Shown in pieces: positions 44,101-57,300 of a stretch of 64,000 nt of DNA; the first letter of the stretch is position 1, and each line of letters opens with the position of its first letter. The stretch covers positions 29,428,981-29,492,980 of the forward strand of contig OX243815.1 in assembly GCA_945859605.1 (NCBI GenBank), given 5' to 3'. A model generated the notes under the pieces. The model was not told the origin of the DNA, did no database searches, and saw only the letters and a program-made list of their open reading frames with translations. This DNA comes from Lumbricus rubellus (lineage: Eukaryota > Annelida > Clitellata > Crassiclitellata > Lumbricidae). Made by a program: the position numbers and the translations under genes.

Positions 44101-47100
44101 GTTAAGCGTTATTGGATGGATAGGGTCTGAGTATGACATTTCAAGGGCCAAACTTGGCTCATATGATGCATTGAAATTGAAGGTCGAGGATGTGTGAAGT
44201 TTGGAAGGCTACAATAGGCATAATAATAATTTAAACGCTTTAGCAACTATTGTTCTAGGTAGTCCAGGTGGGTGTTAATAGGCCCTGTTAAGCGTTATTG
44301 GATGGATAGGGTCTGAGTATGACATTTCAAGGGCCAAACTTGGCTCATATGATGCATTGAAATTGAAGGTCGAGGATGTGTGAAGTTTGGAAGGCTACAA
44401 TAGGCACAATAATAATTTAAACGCTTTAGCAACTATTGTTCTAGGTAGTCCAGGTGGGTGTTAATAGGCCCTGTTAAGCGTTATTGGATGGATAGGGTCT
44501 GAGTATGAAATGTGAGGTGTCAAACTTGGCTCATATGATGCATTGAAATTGAAGGTCGAGGATGTGTGAAGTTTGGAAGGCTACAATAGGCACAATAATA
44601 ATTTAAACGCTTTAGCAACTATTGTTCTAGGTAGTCCAGGTGGGTGTTAATAGGCCCTGTTAAGCGTTATTGGATGGATAGGGTCTGAGTATGAAATGTG
44701 AGGTGTCAAACTTGGCTCATATGATGCATTGAAATCCAGAGTCGACGATGTGTGAAGTTTGGAAGGCTACAATAGGCACAATAATAATTTAAACGCTTTA
44801 GCAACTATTGTTCTAGGTAGTCCAGGTGGGTGTTAATAGGCCCTGTTAAGCGTTATTGGATGGATAGGGTCTGAGTATGAAATGTGAGGTGTCAAACTTG
44901 GCTCATATGATGCATTGAAATCCAGAGTCGACGATGTGTGAAGTTTGGAAGGCTACAATAGGCACAATAATAATTTAAACGCTTTAGCAACTATTGTTCT
45001 AGGTAGTCCAGGTGGGTGTTAATAGGCCCTGTTAAGCGTTATTGGATGGATAGGGTCTGAGTATGAAATGTGAAGTGTCAAACTTGGCTCATATGATGCA
45101 TTGAAATCCAGAGTCGACGATGTGTGAAGTTTGGAAGGCTACAATAGGCACAATAATAATTTAAACGCTTTAGCAACTATTGTTCTAGGTAGTCCAGGTG
45201 GGTGTTAATAGGCCCTGTTAAGCGTTATTGGATGGATAGGGTCTGAGTATGACATTTCAAGGGCCAAACTTGGCTCATATGATGCATTGAAATTGAAGGT
45301 CGAGGATGTGTGAAGTTTGGAAGGCTACAATAGGCATAATAATAATTTAAACGCTTTAGCAACTATTGTTCTAGGTAGTCCAGGTGGGTGTTAATAGGCC
45401 CTGTTAAGCGTTATTGGATGGATAGGGTCTGAGTATGACATTTCAAGGGCCAAACTTGGCTCATATGATGCATTGAAATTGAAGGTCGAGGATGTGTGAA
45501 GTTTGGAAGGCTACAATAGGCACAATAATAATTTAAACGCTTTAGCAACTATTGTTCTAGGTAGTCCAGGTGGGTGTTAATAGGCCCTGTTAAGCGTTAT
45601 TGGATGGATAGGGTCTGAGTATGAAATGTGAGGTGTCAAACTTGGCTCATATGATGCATTGAAATTGAAGGTCGAGGATGTGTGAAGTTTGGAAGGCTAC
45701 AATAGGCACAATAATAATTTAAACGCTTTAGCAACTATTGTTCTAGGTAGTCCAGGTGGGTGTTAATAGGCCCTGTTAAGCGTTATTGGATGGATAGGGT
45801 CTGAGTATGAAATGTGAGGTGTCAAACTTGGCTCATATGATGCATTGAAATCCAGAGTCGACGATGTGTGAAGTTTGGAAGGCTACAATAGGCACAATAA
45901 TAATTTAAACGCTTTAGCAACTATTGTTCTAGGTAGTCCAGGTGGGTGTTAATAGGCCCTGTTAAGCGTTATTGGATGGATAGGGTCTGAGTATGAAATG
46001 TGAGGTGTCAAACTTGGCTCATATGATGCATTGAAATCCAGAGTCGACGATGTGTGAAGTTTGGAAGGCTACAATAGGCACAATAATAATTTAAACGCTT
46101 TAGCAACTATTGTTCTAGGTAGTCCAGGTGGGTGTTAATAGGCCCTGTTAAGCGTTATTGGATGGATAGGGTCTGAGTATGAAATGTGAAGTGTCAAACT
46201 TGGCTCATATGATGCATTGAAATCCAGAGTCGACGATGTGTGAAGTTTGGAAGGCTACAATAGGCACAATAATAATTTAAACGCTTTAGCAACTATTGTT
46301 CTAGGTAGTCCAGGTGGGTGTTAATAGGCCCTGTTAAGCGTTATTGGATGGATAGGGTCTGAGTATGACATTTCAAGGGCCAAACTTGGCTCATATGATG
46401 CATTGAAATTGAAGGTCGAGGATGTGTGAAGTTTGGAAGGCTACAATAGGCACAATAATAATTTAAACGCTTTAGCAACTATTGTTCTAGGTAGTCCAGG
46501 TGGGTGTTAATAGGCCCTGTTAAGCGTTATTGGATGGATAGGGTCTGAGTATGAAATGTGAGGTGTCAAACTTGGCTCATATGATGCATTGAAATCCAGA
46601 GTCGACGATGTGTGAAGTTTGGAAGGCTACAATAGGCACAATAATAATTTAAACGCTTTAGCAACTATTGTTCTAGGTAGTCCAGGTGGGTGTTAATAGG
46701 CCCTGTTAAGCGTTATTGGATGGATAGGGTCTGAGTATGAAATGTGAAGTGTCAAACTTGGCTCATATGATGCATTGAAATCCAGAGTCGACGATGTGTG
46801 AAGTTTGGAAGGCTACAATAGGCACAATAATAATTTAAACGCTTTAGCAACTATTGTTCTAGGTAGTCCAGGTGGGTGTTAATAGGCCCTGTTAAGCGTT
46901 ATTGGATGGATAGGGTCTGAGTATGACATTTCAAGGGCCAAACTTGGCTCATATGATGCATTGAAATTGAAGGTCGAGGATGTGTGAAGTTTGGAAGGCT
47001 ACAATAGGCACAATAATAATTTAAACGCTTTAGCAACTATTGTTCTAGGTAGTCCAGGTGGGTGTTAATAGGCCCTGTTAAGCGTTATTGGATGGATAGG

Positions 47101-47285
47101 GTCTGAGTATGAAATGTGAGGTGTCAAACTTGGCTCATATGATGCATTGAAATCCAGAGTCGACGATGTGTGAAGTTTGGAAGGCTACAATAGGCACAAT
47201 AATAATTTAAACGCTTTAGCAACTATTGTTCTAGGTAGTCCAGGTGGGTGATATTAATAGGCCCTGTTAAGCGTTATTGGATGGA
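41150..47285 (+). repeat. 186-bp satellite array, right arm, inverted
   Basis: About 33 monomers, the same satellite as 32767-35126 on the opposite strand. 'attggatggatag' recurs at 186-bp steps from 41507 to 47276, with one 10-bp duplication near 41400 and one 3-bp insertion near 47250. The first two monomers are diverged and the rest very uniform. A six-monomer unit (1116 bp) is repeated back to back at 44131-45246 and 45247-46362. Confidence 0.97.
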
Positions 47286-47434
47286 TAGAGTCGAAATATG
47301 TGAATTTTGAAGTCAAATTACGTGTTTGCTAGTGCGTCACTTGTGCGCCTTTTGGGGAGGTCACACCCGATTCGAATATGACTGCTGAATCTCAATCTCA
47401 ATCTGACTGCTAAATTGACACACATCTACTAATG

Positions 47435-48508
47435 TGCATGCAGTGGAATGTTCTGAAATAGTGCGAGCAAATTTTTAACAGCAACACTCTCTCTAAACCT
47501 TTCGCCTCAATAATTATAAAATTCAAGGAAAACTATCTCTAAGCAAACGATAATCAACATCTTACTCGAAAAACGCTATGCGTAATATTGCAAGTCATTA
47601 ACTGCAAGTCGTTTTCGAAAAAATTGGTAGCACGCACTTTGACCCCAGCTATGTTTTGACCCGAGATAAATTTTTTACGTGTGCATCATTTTGATTCGTT
47701 TGTTTTGATTTTGACCATAGAGATATACCATGTAATATAAATATCTATGTTTTTACCAAACATCTGTGCTTTGATATTTGGCTAGACTGGAAAGTCCCTA
47801 CTGAACGTCATGTGACAGCGCTCAGGCGATTAGTAAGTATTGCATACTTAAATACTTTACATAAAAAATCTGAAGACTCAAAAGTAGGAATTCTGCACAC
47901 TGCTTAAATTTGCCACTTCAAAGTAGAAACTGGGATCGAATTCATGACCACAATCATTGGCGATGATTTCAACCATTGTGTTATAATATTTTGAACGCCC
48001 TCATAAATATGATGCTAAGCATTGCTAACTATTATGATTTATTAATATCTATGTTACTTTATAGACGGTAACTTCTAGCTAACTCTCATTTATATGTTTC
48101 TAATTCATCTCTATTAACACTTATTGTGGCAGTGTATGGGTGGAAGAGGAATTGATTGAACAAGTGGTTGACAGTGAACAATTATTGACAGAGGTGGGAG
48201 GGTTGGTAGGATTGAAAGTTATTGTAGGTGTGTGATATGACTTCGTTCAGGTGTTTTGAACCAGCGGCACAATTTGAGCACATAATTAATTAATGCAGTA
48301 TATGGTTTTGGAAGTTTTAGCCAAGAGCATTCTAGATACATTGAAAGCAGTTTGTTTGTGTGGTGTTTAGATCAGGAAGAGCAAATTGTAATAGTGAAGA
48401 GCAAGGATTATGGATAAAGTGACAGTATGGATATATAAACTACTTTATAAACTACTCAAAATTGGCTCTGTAAATTCCTCAGATATAGATAGATATATAA
48501 ATAGATAA

Positions 48509-48565
<57 letters not shown>

Positions 48566-50537
48566 CAGATAGATAGATATGCATGGTACAAGAGGAGAGC
48601 GTTACAACATAGTTTGAGAAGCTAATTTATGGTTTTTGATTGAAAATTACAAATAATGACTTCTGGAAAAAAAATTGGCAGCAAATGTGAGTTGATACAG
48701 ATTGTAGACTCAACATTTAGTGAGATCGAGGGATCCAGAATTTTCTTCAGCTAGTCACAGAAACCTATAAGTAAGAAGTCGATGTTAGACAGAACTGGGC
48801 ATAATTATTATATAACTGCAAACATAATATTCGACTGATGATAGTCCAGAAAATAATGTACTCATAAATTCAAATACACTGGAAAGAAATCATTTTAAAG
48901 TAACATAACAATAATATATTCGATTAATTTCAATCTGACAAACCTCAGAATGATTATAATTCATAATATGAACGGATTATGACATGTTATTACAGCAGTC
49001 TTATTTAACTTGCGGCAGCCATGCAAGGCGCTCATCACGTCCTACTGTTCATTTCACCAACACTATCTGCCAAATGGAACGTTGGGTTGCAGGAAGTGTT
49101 CGTGTGTCCTTTTGCTTGTCGTGCCATTACACTAAACCATCCAAAAAATGACCAATTACATAATTTTTACTATAATTATATTTACATTAATAAAACAACA
49201 TAATCATTCATTTTATTAATAACTTAAATTTTAAAAAATTCATACATGACCATGATTCAGATATTACACTTTCAAGCAATTTCTTTGCAAGCACAACATT
49301 TAGGAATGCCTTATGGAAAAGATATTAAAATGCATGTAATATACTGATTAAAATGTTGAACTTGCTATGCTTTTGATTGCCCCACAAACTTATAACATTG
49401 AGTAACAGAATTGACAGTCACATATCAAGGAGTTGACATGCATAAAAAGAAAATCTATTTTCAGCTATTCTGGAAAATTTGCAAAAAAATTAATAATAAA
49501 ACAATTGATCAAATTCTCTACATTATTTACAGGTTATTTTAGTTATATGCAGCTGCACGTTTGCACAGGAAGAAGACCTATGAGCTTAACTCCCATACTA
49601 CCAGTACTTCAATATTTGGCCTCACCTTTGTCGAAACAAAAGAACCTCGCTCAAACCTTTCAGAGATTTTTTAACTATACATTTTAAGTCTTAGATTAAT
49701 GTTCTGCAGTGTTTGTAGCACTTGCTAACCTCCAACTTCAAATCACAGACTTTTCAGCATGTAAAGTAATGTAAGAGAATACTTGTATCGCACATCTTAA
49801 GAGCCTGTCAGATGTGCTTTCACGCAGCTACCAGTCAGATGTGCAAGTGTGTAAATTTCAAATATATCTCTCTCACTAATCATTGGTTGCTATTGGTCAC
49901 TAGAATTGACTGACAAATACCTGTAATTAGCTAGTTTTCGTTATGAATTTAAAATTTGCATAGAATTATGCAGAAAATAACAGGATTCTGTGTAACCAAG
50001 ACATTTTCATCGATATATTGCAGCCTCCTTTCCAAGTATGCTGGCACCAGCAAGCTCAGAAGTAACAAATCTGGTTTTACATATCAGCTTCTTGTAAAAT
50101 GCAGATCACTAAGTTAATACTACACAGGAGTGTGGCCATTAATATAAAAACACCAGTCAGTAGGTAGGAGGGAGATATGGAGGGGAGAGGACTACCGGTA
50201 ATGTCAAAAACGTATAACATGACTGACTGTCAGTAATGCCTGTTATGATAAAGTTCAACGTCCTTACGCTAGGGAAAGACTAGAATATTTTACACAATGC
50301 ATGAAAATGGACCAAGGGTTGGAGGAAGGGACAGTTGGACTCCGGGGCAAAGAGATGGATGGATGCAGAGAAGAGAAAGGGAAAGAGAGAGATGGAGGGA
50401 GAGGACCAATGTCAATAGTGTATCACATGACAATGCATATCTTGACATTTGCTAATTCTTTTAGGACGGGCAAACAACTATTATAATAGCACTAAATGTG
50501 AGTTAGACTGGTCACATCTGAGTACTGTGAACTTATA
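47435..50537. other. AT-rich intergenic stretch
   Basis: No exon or known repeat body recognised apart from a (GATA)n microsatellite at about 48486-48580. Short ORFs at 49021-49203, 49433-49687 and 50301-50486 show no family pattern. Confidence 0.5.
48486..48580. repeat. (GATA)n microsatellite
   Basis: About 20 GATA units with few interruptions. Confidence 0.95.
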
Positions 50538-50539
50538 TA

Positions 50540-51519
50540 CAGGGTGCGCCAAAAAAAAATAACCCCCCTAAGATTTTTGCCAATATCTTGACCAAAAGTA
50601 AGAAATTTAAGATGAAATTTTACTGTCTTAAAGACAATTCATATTTACACATGATGGCCAGATTTCATCAAAATATTTAGAACAGAACAAAAGTTATGCC
50701 ACTTTTAGTGAGGCCACCCACCGTTTTTTGACGATTCAAAAACGCGACGCAACAAAAAGGAATAAAAATCCAATCTAATTATTCTGGCCAATATCTTGGC
50801 CAAAAGTACGAATATCAAAATGAAATTTTACAGGCTTAAAGACAATTCATATCTGCATGTGATGGTCAAATTTCATCAAAATATTTCCAAAAGAACAAAA
50901 GTTATACCACTTTTAGTGAGGCCACCCCCAATTTTTGACAATTTAAAGACGTAACGCAGCAAAAACACGATTTTATTCAGTCTCATCTCAAACAATTATT
51001 ATCAAATAGCCTTGATATTGACCGATGATCATTATTATTACTATTTAAAAAAGAAACAGGGTACCAGCGTAGCCGCACGTCACTGAGAAGTCACTTAGCA
51101 AGACGACAATCAAATTCTTAAAATAAGAAATAATAATGAATCTGTCAGATAATCAACAGGTCCATCAAGAACTCTTCATAGAGACTCAAAATAAGTTTTG
51201 GCACGGGTGGTGGGCACATTGAACACAAGTTGGGAAACACTACCAAGTTCATTTGACAACAGTTATTTGTGATGAGACTTAAAAAATCGTGTTTTTGTCA
51301 CTTTTTGTTGCGTTTCGTTTTTGAAACGTCAAAAAACGGGGGGTGACCTCCCTAAAAGTGGCATAACGTTTGTTCTGTTTGAAATATTTTGATGAAATCT
51401 GGCCATCATATGTAAATATGAATTGTCTATAAGCCTGTAAAATTTCATACGAAAATTCTTAATTTTGGCCAAGATATTGGCAAAAAACCTAGGGGGGTAT
51501 TTTTTTTTGGCGCACCCTG
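50540..51519. mobile_element. 980 bp TA-flanked foldback element
   Basis: Ends are CAGGGTGCGCC and its complement, with TA on both sides (50538-50539, 51520-51521). The left arm holds two tandem copies of a unit of about 210-225 bp ('gccaatatcttg' to 'ttttgac', starting at about 50577 and 50788). The right arm has one inverted copy (about 51290-51490). The TA target suggests a Tc1/mariner-like or related superfamily. There is no transposase. Confidence 0.85.
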
Positions 51520-51789
51520 TACAAGAAATCAGCAGAAATTAAACACGTCATAAAAATTCTATCAAAAGGCTTAAGAGATTTTTAAAAACAGGTGTTACAT
51601 ACAGGTATAAATTATGAAATAGGAATTTATAATAGCACCTGTCTAATGTCTAATGCACATGGATCAACTGACGCACAAGAAAACCAATCCACAGTTAAGT
51701 CAATCCCAGATCGTCAGACACAAACATTCACAGGACAGCAGCTCAATCAGTGAATGGACCCCCCAAAAATTTGAGAATATAACTGGTAG

Positions 51790-52012
51790 GGTATGTTCGG
51801 CACCTTGGAGCTGGAAGGTTGCGGGTTCGAATCCACCTCAAGACGCCACTCATAGGAACCCTGAGCAAGTCCTTCACTTGCAATTGCTCAGGCTCTTCGG
51901 CTTGAAACTCTGACTCAGTGTTTGCGCTGTAGTCAGAGGTGCTTCTGAATAGAAATCTTGAAGGGGCGTTATTACCTGTACAAGTGTGCAATGCACTGCG
52001 CATACATACATA
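51790..52012 (+). mobile_element. tRNA-derived SINE, family B
   Basis: Head 'ggaaggttgcgggttcgaatcc' with a good box B. The core 'gagcaagtccttcacttgca' and 'gactcagtgtttgcgctgta' is shared with copies at 55084-55272, 62741-62900 and, more loosely, 56728-57480 and 63185-63350. Ends in 'gcatacatacatac'. Confidence 0.8.
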
Positions 52013-52488
52013 CAACAGGTCAATTAAATTTTCAAGAAACAATACATCAGCTACCCTTCAGAAACAAAAAGGAATCATAACGAATTTACAAAACATCTTC
52101 CTCAACAATCATAACCGATGCTAACGAGTAGACAACTAATTATCGTCACATTTAACAAACTACAGAAAAACAGGAAACACGAGGACTAATGAATAACAGA
52201 GTTCAAGTAAATGATTCTAAACAACTGAAAAGAATAACACGTGATAAACAAACAAACATCGTACATGCTGTATTCATGAGAGGTAAACAGAATCGATTGA
52301 TAAAGTTCAGACACTGATATTTCTTTGAAATGGAAACGAAAAAAGGGCCAAACAGGCAGGAATGAAAGATCCCAAAAGGGAATGGATTTACAAAACCTCC
52401 AAAACACCAAAAATGGATTAAAATGTTCAGTTCAAATAATGCTCAGTTAAACATTGCCTATCCCATCATCACTTTTAAGAGGCTTTAA

Positions 52489-52563
52489 CCCTTTCCCGCC
52501 GGACCGGGTCACCCATGACTCGATTAACCGGTTAGGTATCAAAACAATTCCGGCTGGAATGGG
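52489..52563. mobile_element. 75 bp piggyBac-like micro-MITE
   Basis: Flanked by TTAA on both sides (52485-52488, 52564-52567). Ends CCCTTTCCCGCCGG and CCGGCTGGAATGGG are inverted with two mismatches and resemble the ends of the element at 35636-37173. Confidence 0.75.
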
Positions 52564-52567
52564 TTAA

Positions 52568-53020
52568 AGACAGCAGACAGCGAACAAAAGAACATAATTA
52601 TAAAGGTTTAGATCAGATTTATAAACCAAATCTGTCTGAGATGCCAGCTCAACAAAAGTGGTATTCATCGACACATTTAAGTTTATAGCCCACTTGAGGA
52701 ACTACATATCTACTAACCAGAATAACTGCACTCAGAGTTTGATTTGCAACAGTCTTATACAAGCAGAATGTTGATGAACTCGGAAATAATCTGACACTGA
52801 TTTCAATAACACGTCGTACATAACTCATCTTAAATAGAAAAAATGTAAGTATTTCTAAATCAAAGACATAAAACAATGTCATCATCAAAATCTCATCAAC
52901 CGGGTTGGAGTTGCTTTGTAGTTCTCTAGCGAGATATAGACGATCCAATGCTAAGACCTGCAGTAGTGTAGTTCTAACTCAGAACAAATCAACAACAACG
53001 AAAAAATGTCTTAAACCTAC
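52568..53020. other. 3' flank of the mucin-like membrane protein gene
   Basis: No coding exon seen. It should contain the 3' UTR of the gene that ends at 53021. A minus-strand ORF at 52649-52948 is unrecognised. Confidence 0.4.
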
Positions 53021-54384
53021 TCAGGACGGTGGGGGATTTTTTGGAAAATCGATCGACTCGTAAGCGCCATCGCGACACGAGTCGCTGTCCGTCTCATACG
53101 GCTCAACCTCCGCAGTCGTGACGATGAGCGCTGGGCCCTGCTGAGCACGACCAAAGTCCACTCGCGAGTATTCGTGTCCAGGGATGGTAGCGCTGCTGCT
53201 TGTGCTGTCACGCTGGCCACCAGAATAGCAGGTCACAGACGGCTCCGGACTGTTCTCGCTGACAGGCAGCTTGGGCAGACTCCTGTCGAGTAATGAGCTT
53301 TCGCCTGCAGCCCGTGAAGATCCTTTCGTTGGGGCGTTAATACTGCTGAGCAGGAAGGGTCTGTTCGACGTGGTCGGAGGCGGTGAGCGTGAACGTGTCC
53401 TAAGTGGCGTCACAGGGGAGCTGGGTCTCGTATGGTCCATAGCGGCGGCGGCTCCTCTGTGATGTGGTGGCCCTGGTGACGATCGTGACGAAACCCTTGC
53501 AGGTGGCTTTGGTGTACCAGCGGAGGCATTTCTGTCAACAGTGGCACCACGATTGTGTACTATCGGTGACGCCCTTGATGACACTCGGACTGGTGCCACA
53601 GGCGTGCCACTTCCATGACCCCCGACACCCCGGTTAGGCACCACTGGCGACGGCCGTGAAGAAACCCTAATCGGCGCCACTGGCGCATTAATACTGTCAG
53701 TGCCAGTTCCTCTGCTTGGCACAATCGGTGGCGATGTCGCCGGCATCAGGCGCTGAGTGTCCGTGGCGTTCACCCGAACTTCCTCGTACAGGTTGCGCCG
53801 AAGTCTCGGACTCGTGACGTAAGTCCCTTCCAATCGTCTCTGCATCCCTATTGGGTCGTGGTGGGGCACGTACACTGGGTCATATGGATGGAACGGCCTC
53901 CAGTTTGGCCCCGGCTCTACGTGCGCATGGCAAGACGGCCTCAGGTAAGGATTTTCAACCGTTGCTGCGTGCCATCTACCACGGTTCGACGACGAACCGG
54001 CGCGAGGTCCTCTACCATGCGCACACGCGCCAGAGTCCGGAAATCGAAAGCAAGCTCCCTCCAAGTTACGTCGCGCTCTGCCGGGTGTGGCGGAACTCGG
54101 ACCACCACCGCTCTGATCGTCAGACGACTCGTGAAGGTTCTCGCTTTCAGGCGAGCAGCAGTCGTACGTGGAAGACACGCTCGCAAGTCGACAGTCGACG
54201 AACAGTTCTGAGGAGGGGTAAACAACAAGCTCAGGGTCCTCAAAGACCAGCTGGTCAAGTTCGTTGAGGGAATGCTGGTCGTCGAGACTTCTCTCGAGCA
54301 GAGCGATCTGATCCGGATGGCTCGAGCCGCGAGCGATTCGAGTGATCTGAGCGTGCACCGATTCAGATATCAAGTCCGGAGTTT
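53021..54384 (-). CDS. Mucin-like gene, last exon (cytoplasmic tail)
   Basis: Acceptor tttgatttgtag|AAACT; 454 codons and TGA. It has four degenerate blocks of the type 'P.V.NRG......APVRVSSR.SP', which suggests internal repeats of about 30 residues. No enzymatic domain is seen. Confidence 0.8.
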
Positions 54385-57300
54385 CTACAAATCAAAGAAT
54401 CAGAGATCGGTAACTGTTCCGACAAATAAGCATAATTATAAACATTACTAATGCCAGACGGTGATTAAGTAATCGTTCCTTGTTTCTAATAAACTAGTGT
54501 AAGTCCTCTGTATAATAAACAATTTACCAGAAATCTTGACTTCAGGAACCAGGTGAGGACAACTACCAGTAATAAATACTTTACCATACCAGCATTCTAG
54601 ATGCACCAGTCAGGGTATCAAGCAACTTTAGAACAGGATAGCAAGCCAATTCTGTGAAACAAAAATCATAGTTAAGTAACCTAACCACACAACCTTATCA
54701 TTGACTCCAAGTCATGAGGAGTAAAATTAGGACCATAGCAATTACTGCATGCAAAAATATTAATTACAATCCTTACTGAAATAAAAGAATGTAGGTCTGA
54801 AATTTAAATTAAGACTGTTGATTTCAAATTACTTTTTTTCTTCTAAAAACTAGTTGCAGTCTAAATAAACAGATAAAAGACATACCTGTGAGGCGCTGCT
54901 GCAGTCCGTGGTAATGACGATTTTCGACACAGGAATAGGAGCAAAGCTTGCAATGACCCGTATGTTTACTGTAAACAGAGAACAAAAATATCATCAAAAC
55001 AGAGAAGAAACATGTATCACAACTTCACAAGTCTATAGCAGGCCTGTTAAAATTGTAAAAAAATGTGGCCCGGGTATTTATTTATTTCTTGCATTCGCTC
55101 TCTCAGAGGTGTTCCAGACTACTGCATGGACACTGGATCAAAGTCTCATGCCGAAGCACACGAGCAATGGTGAGTAAACGACTTGCTGAAGGTCCCTATA
55201 CACGGCAGCTTAAGGTAGATTCTAACCTGGAACCCTCCGGCTCCAAGGCACCAAACCCACCACTACAGAACCATGCCAATATAAAAAAGTGAGCTGGAGA
55301 AGCCAGTTGTTGAAGTAAGTGAAACAGAACGTGCCTTTAAAATTCACAGCAAGAATGCTTGCCTCAAATCAGCTTGCCTCAAATCAGCATATCTTCACAT
55401 CTTGACATAGTGATATATAGTCGCTGCGTTGCAAGCTAAACACTTTCCGTTGCAAACCTCAAAATATGAAAAAACAACTTTTTTCTATTTGCAGTGCACA
55501 TGGTGGTAATCACGAATCATTCTGTTCACACAGATTATTCTGTGATCTGTTTCAGCACCCATCAATGTCAACCTGATTCTAAACCCTACATAACAAAAAA
55601 GAGCGTCTTTACATCTAAAAATAATGGTATGTTTCTCTAGTACAGCTACACGAAGAAGACAGCACTGAAACCGTACAAGAATATACAGACCATAAATAGC
55701 TAACTTGAAAACAGGAAGCTTGGTCTCACCTGCAGCAGTGACGAAACCGATGGCAGTAGCTACGCAGGAGACAGTAGATGAGAGCTGATATAACGAGAAT
55801 GAACGTAAGTCCAAACACGAGAGACAGACTAATCGCAAGTGCAGCATTCACACCCTGGTACGCATCCACAACTGCCGTCCCATTAAGAGTACTATTGAAT
55901 ACATCCGTTTGGTAAGCTGTAAAGTACAATGTACAACGTAATGTTGTAATAATCAGAGTAATCCAATTAAGTAAATAACAAACAGTACTTACATACAGTC
56001 TAATATGTATAATTATAGGAAACTAAAAAATGATTGCTACCACAGAGCTGTATACTGGAGAACCTTTTAACACTAGACAGAAATGTGTGCCATCAGAACA
56101 TTCTTACAAATAACGGAGTTACAGTCCGAGCATAAGTTATAGTTTAATGTGTAGAACATAATTTAGTCAAATTGCCTATTTTAAAATCTGATTAATCTAA
56201 TCAACTTGTTATAAATTTGAAAACAAATTTGCTTATGAATGTTTTCTAGGAGGAGAGGGTTGCATTTTTCCGAATCATCATGTGAATCAGTATCTGAAAT
56301 TTATCAGTAATACCAGCAGTAATACCATAAATGAATTACAAAATTACCAGTAATAAAATTAATTACAACATGTATGCTATCAATGCATTGTGCACTTTCT
56401 CAACTGTGACTCAGACAAATGCGTGCAAGATGAACCACACACGTAGGCATGTCTGTACCACATAACTAGTAATTTGAACCAGCTGTGCTGCCAAGATAAA
56501 AAGGCAAAGGAAAAAATACTTTATATGCCTGAAGCATGTAAGTCTTTAGGAAGAAACACACGTAAGTGAACAGAACCAAAGTGCTAAAAAATTCTTCAGA
56601 AACTCGGCATGCACTGGTACTCTTATCAATTGCAGAATATAATTACTTCAACCTTCATCAATAACCATTCTTTGACTAAGTGACCGTCATTGTATAGATC
56701 TGAGGGCATTTTACAGTGAAGTAAGCTGCACGGTGACTGACTGGTTAGAGCGGTCAGTCTGCAGCGCTGAGAGTACAGGTTCGAATCTCATTCTATAAGG
56801 CGTAAAAAAAGTGTTGTGTTTCCGGTAACGCGACCGACCCATTTTTACGGCCGCGACCCAAATATTTGTGTAAAAAAAATTTATTAAAAAAAATTTTTTT
56901 CAAAAAAAATTTAATTTTTTTTCCAAAAAATCTTTTTTTAACATTTGTATTGACATAACATAAGAGACGTCAACAAAATGAAATTAATAGGACTGTTTCT
57001 AGAGCTGTTTTAGGTGCAGACAGTCGGGAAATAGGCAGTTTATACTTGCTTAGAACACGTACTTTGTTTCAGCGTGCAAAAAAGACTAGTGGGGTATACT
57101 TTTTCGGATAGTCACTGCATAAAAATATTTTACAAAATAAAAATATTTTCCGACCTACCTACCCAATTTTTTTTAGCTCTGCTACCGGAAACACAGCATT
57201 TTTTTAGGCCTAAGACAGTTACTGTGTAGGAACTGTGAGCAAGTCCTTCGTGTACAATAATTTGCTCTGCAATACAACTGTATCTGCACCATTGATGCTC

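Larger units (their letters stand above)
32629..47425. mobile_element. 14.8 kb foldback element with satellite-built inverted repeats
   Basis: Flanked by CTACTAATG at 32620-32628 and 47426-47434. Ends are ATGTGTGTCAAATTAGCAG and its near-complement. The first about 138 bp of each end is inverted and almost identical (about three changes). Each tip then runs into tandem 186-bp monomers, about 13 on the left and about 33 inverted on the right. The core (about 35127-41150) holds other inserted elements. Terminal repeats made of tandem units plus a 9-bp duplication match the Drosophila FB/foldback type, which belongs with Mutator-like elements. No transposase was found. Confidence 0.85.

Noticed and set aside
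32629..47425. Helitron/Helentron origin for the satellite-bearing element
   Set aside because: Those elements carry tandem repeats in some bivalves but have no inverted arms and no target duplication; here both are present.
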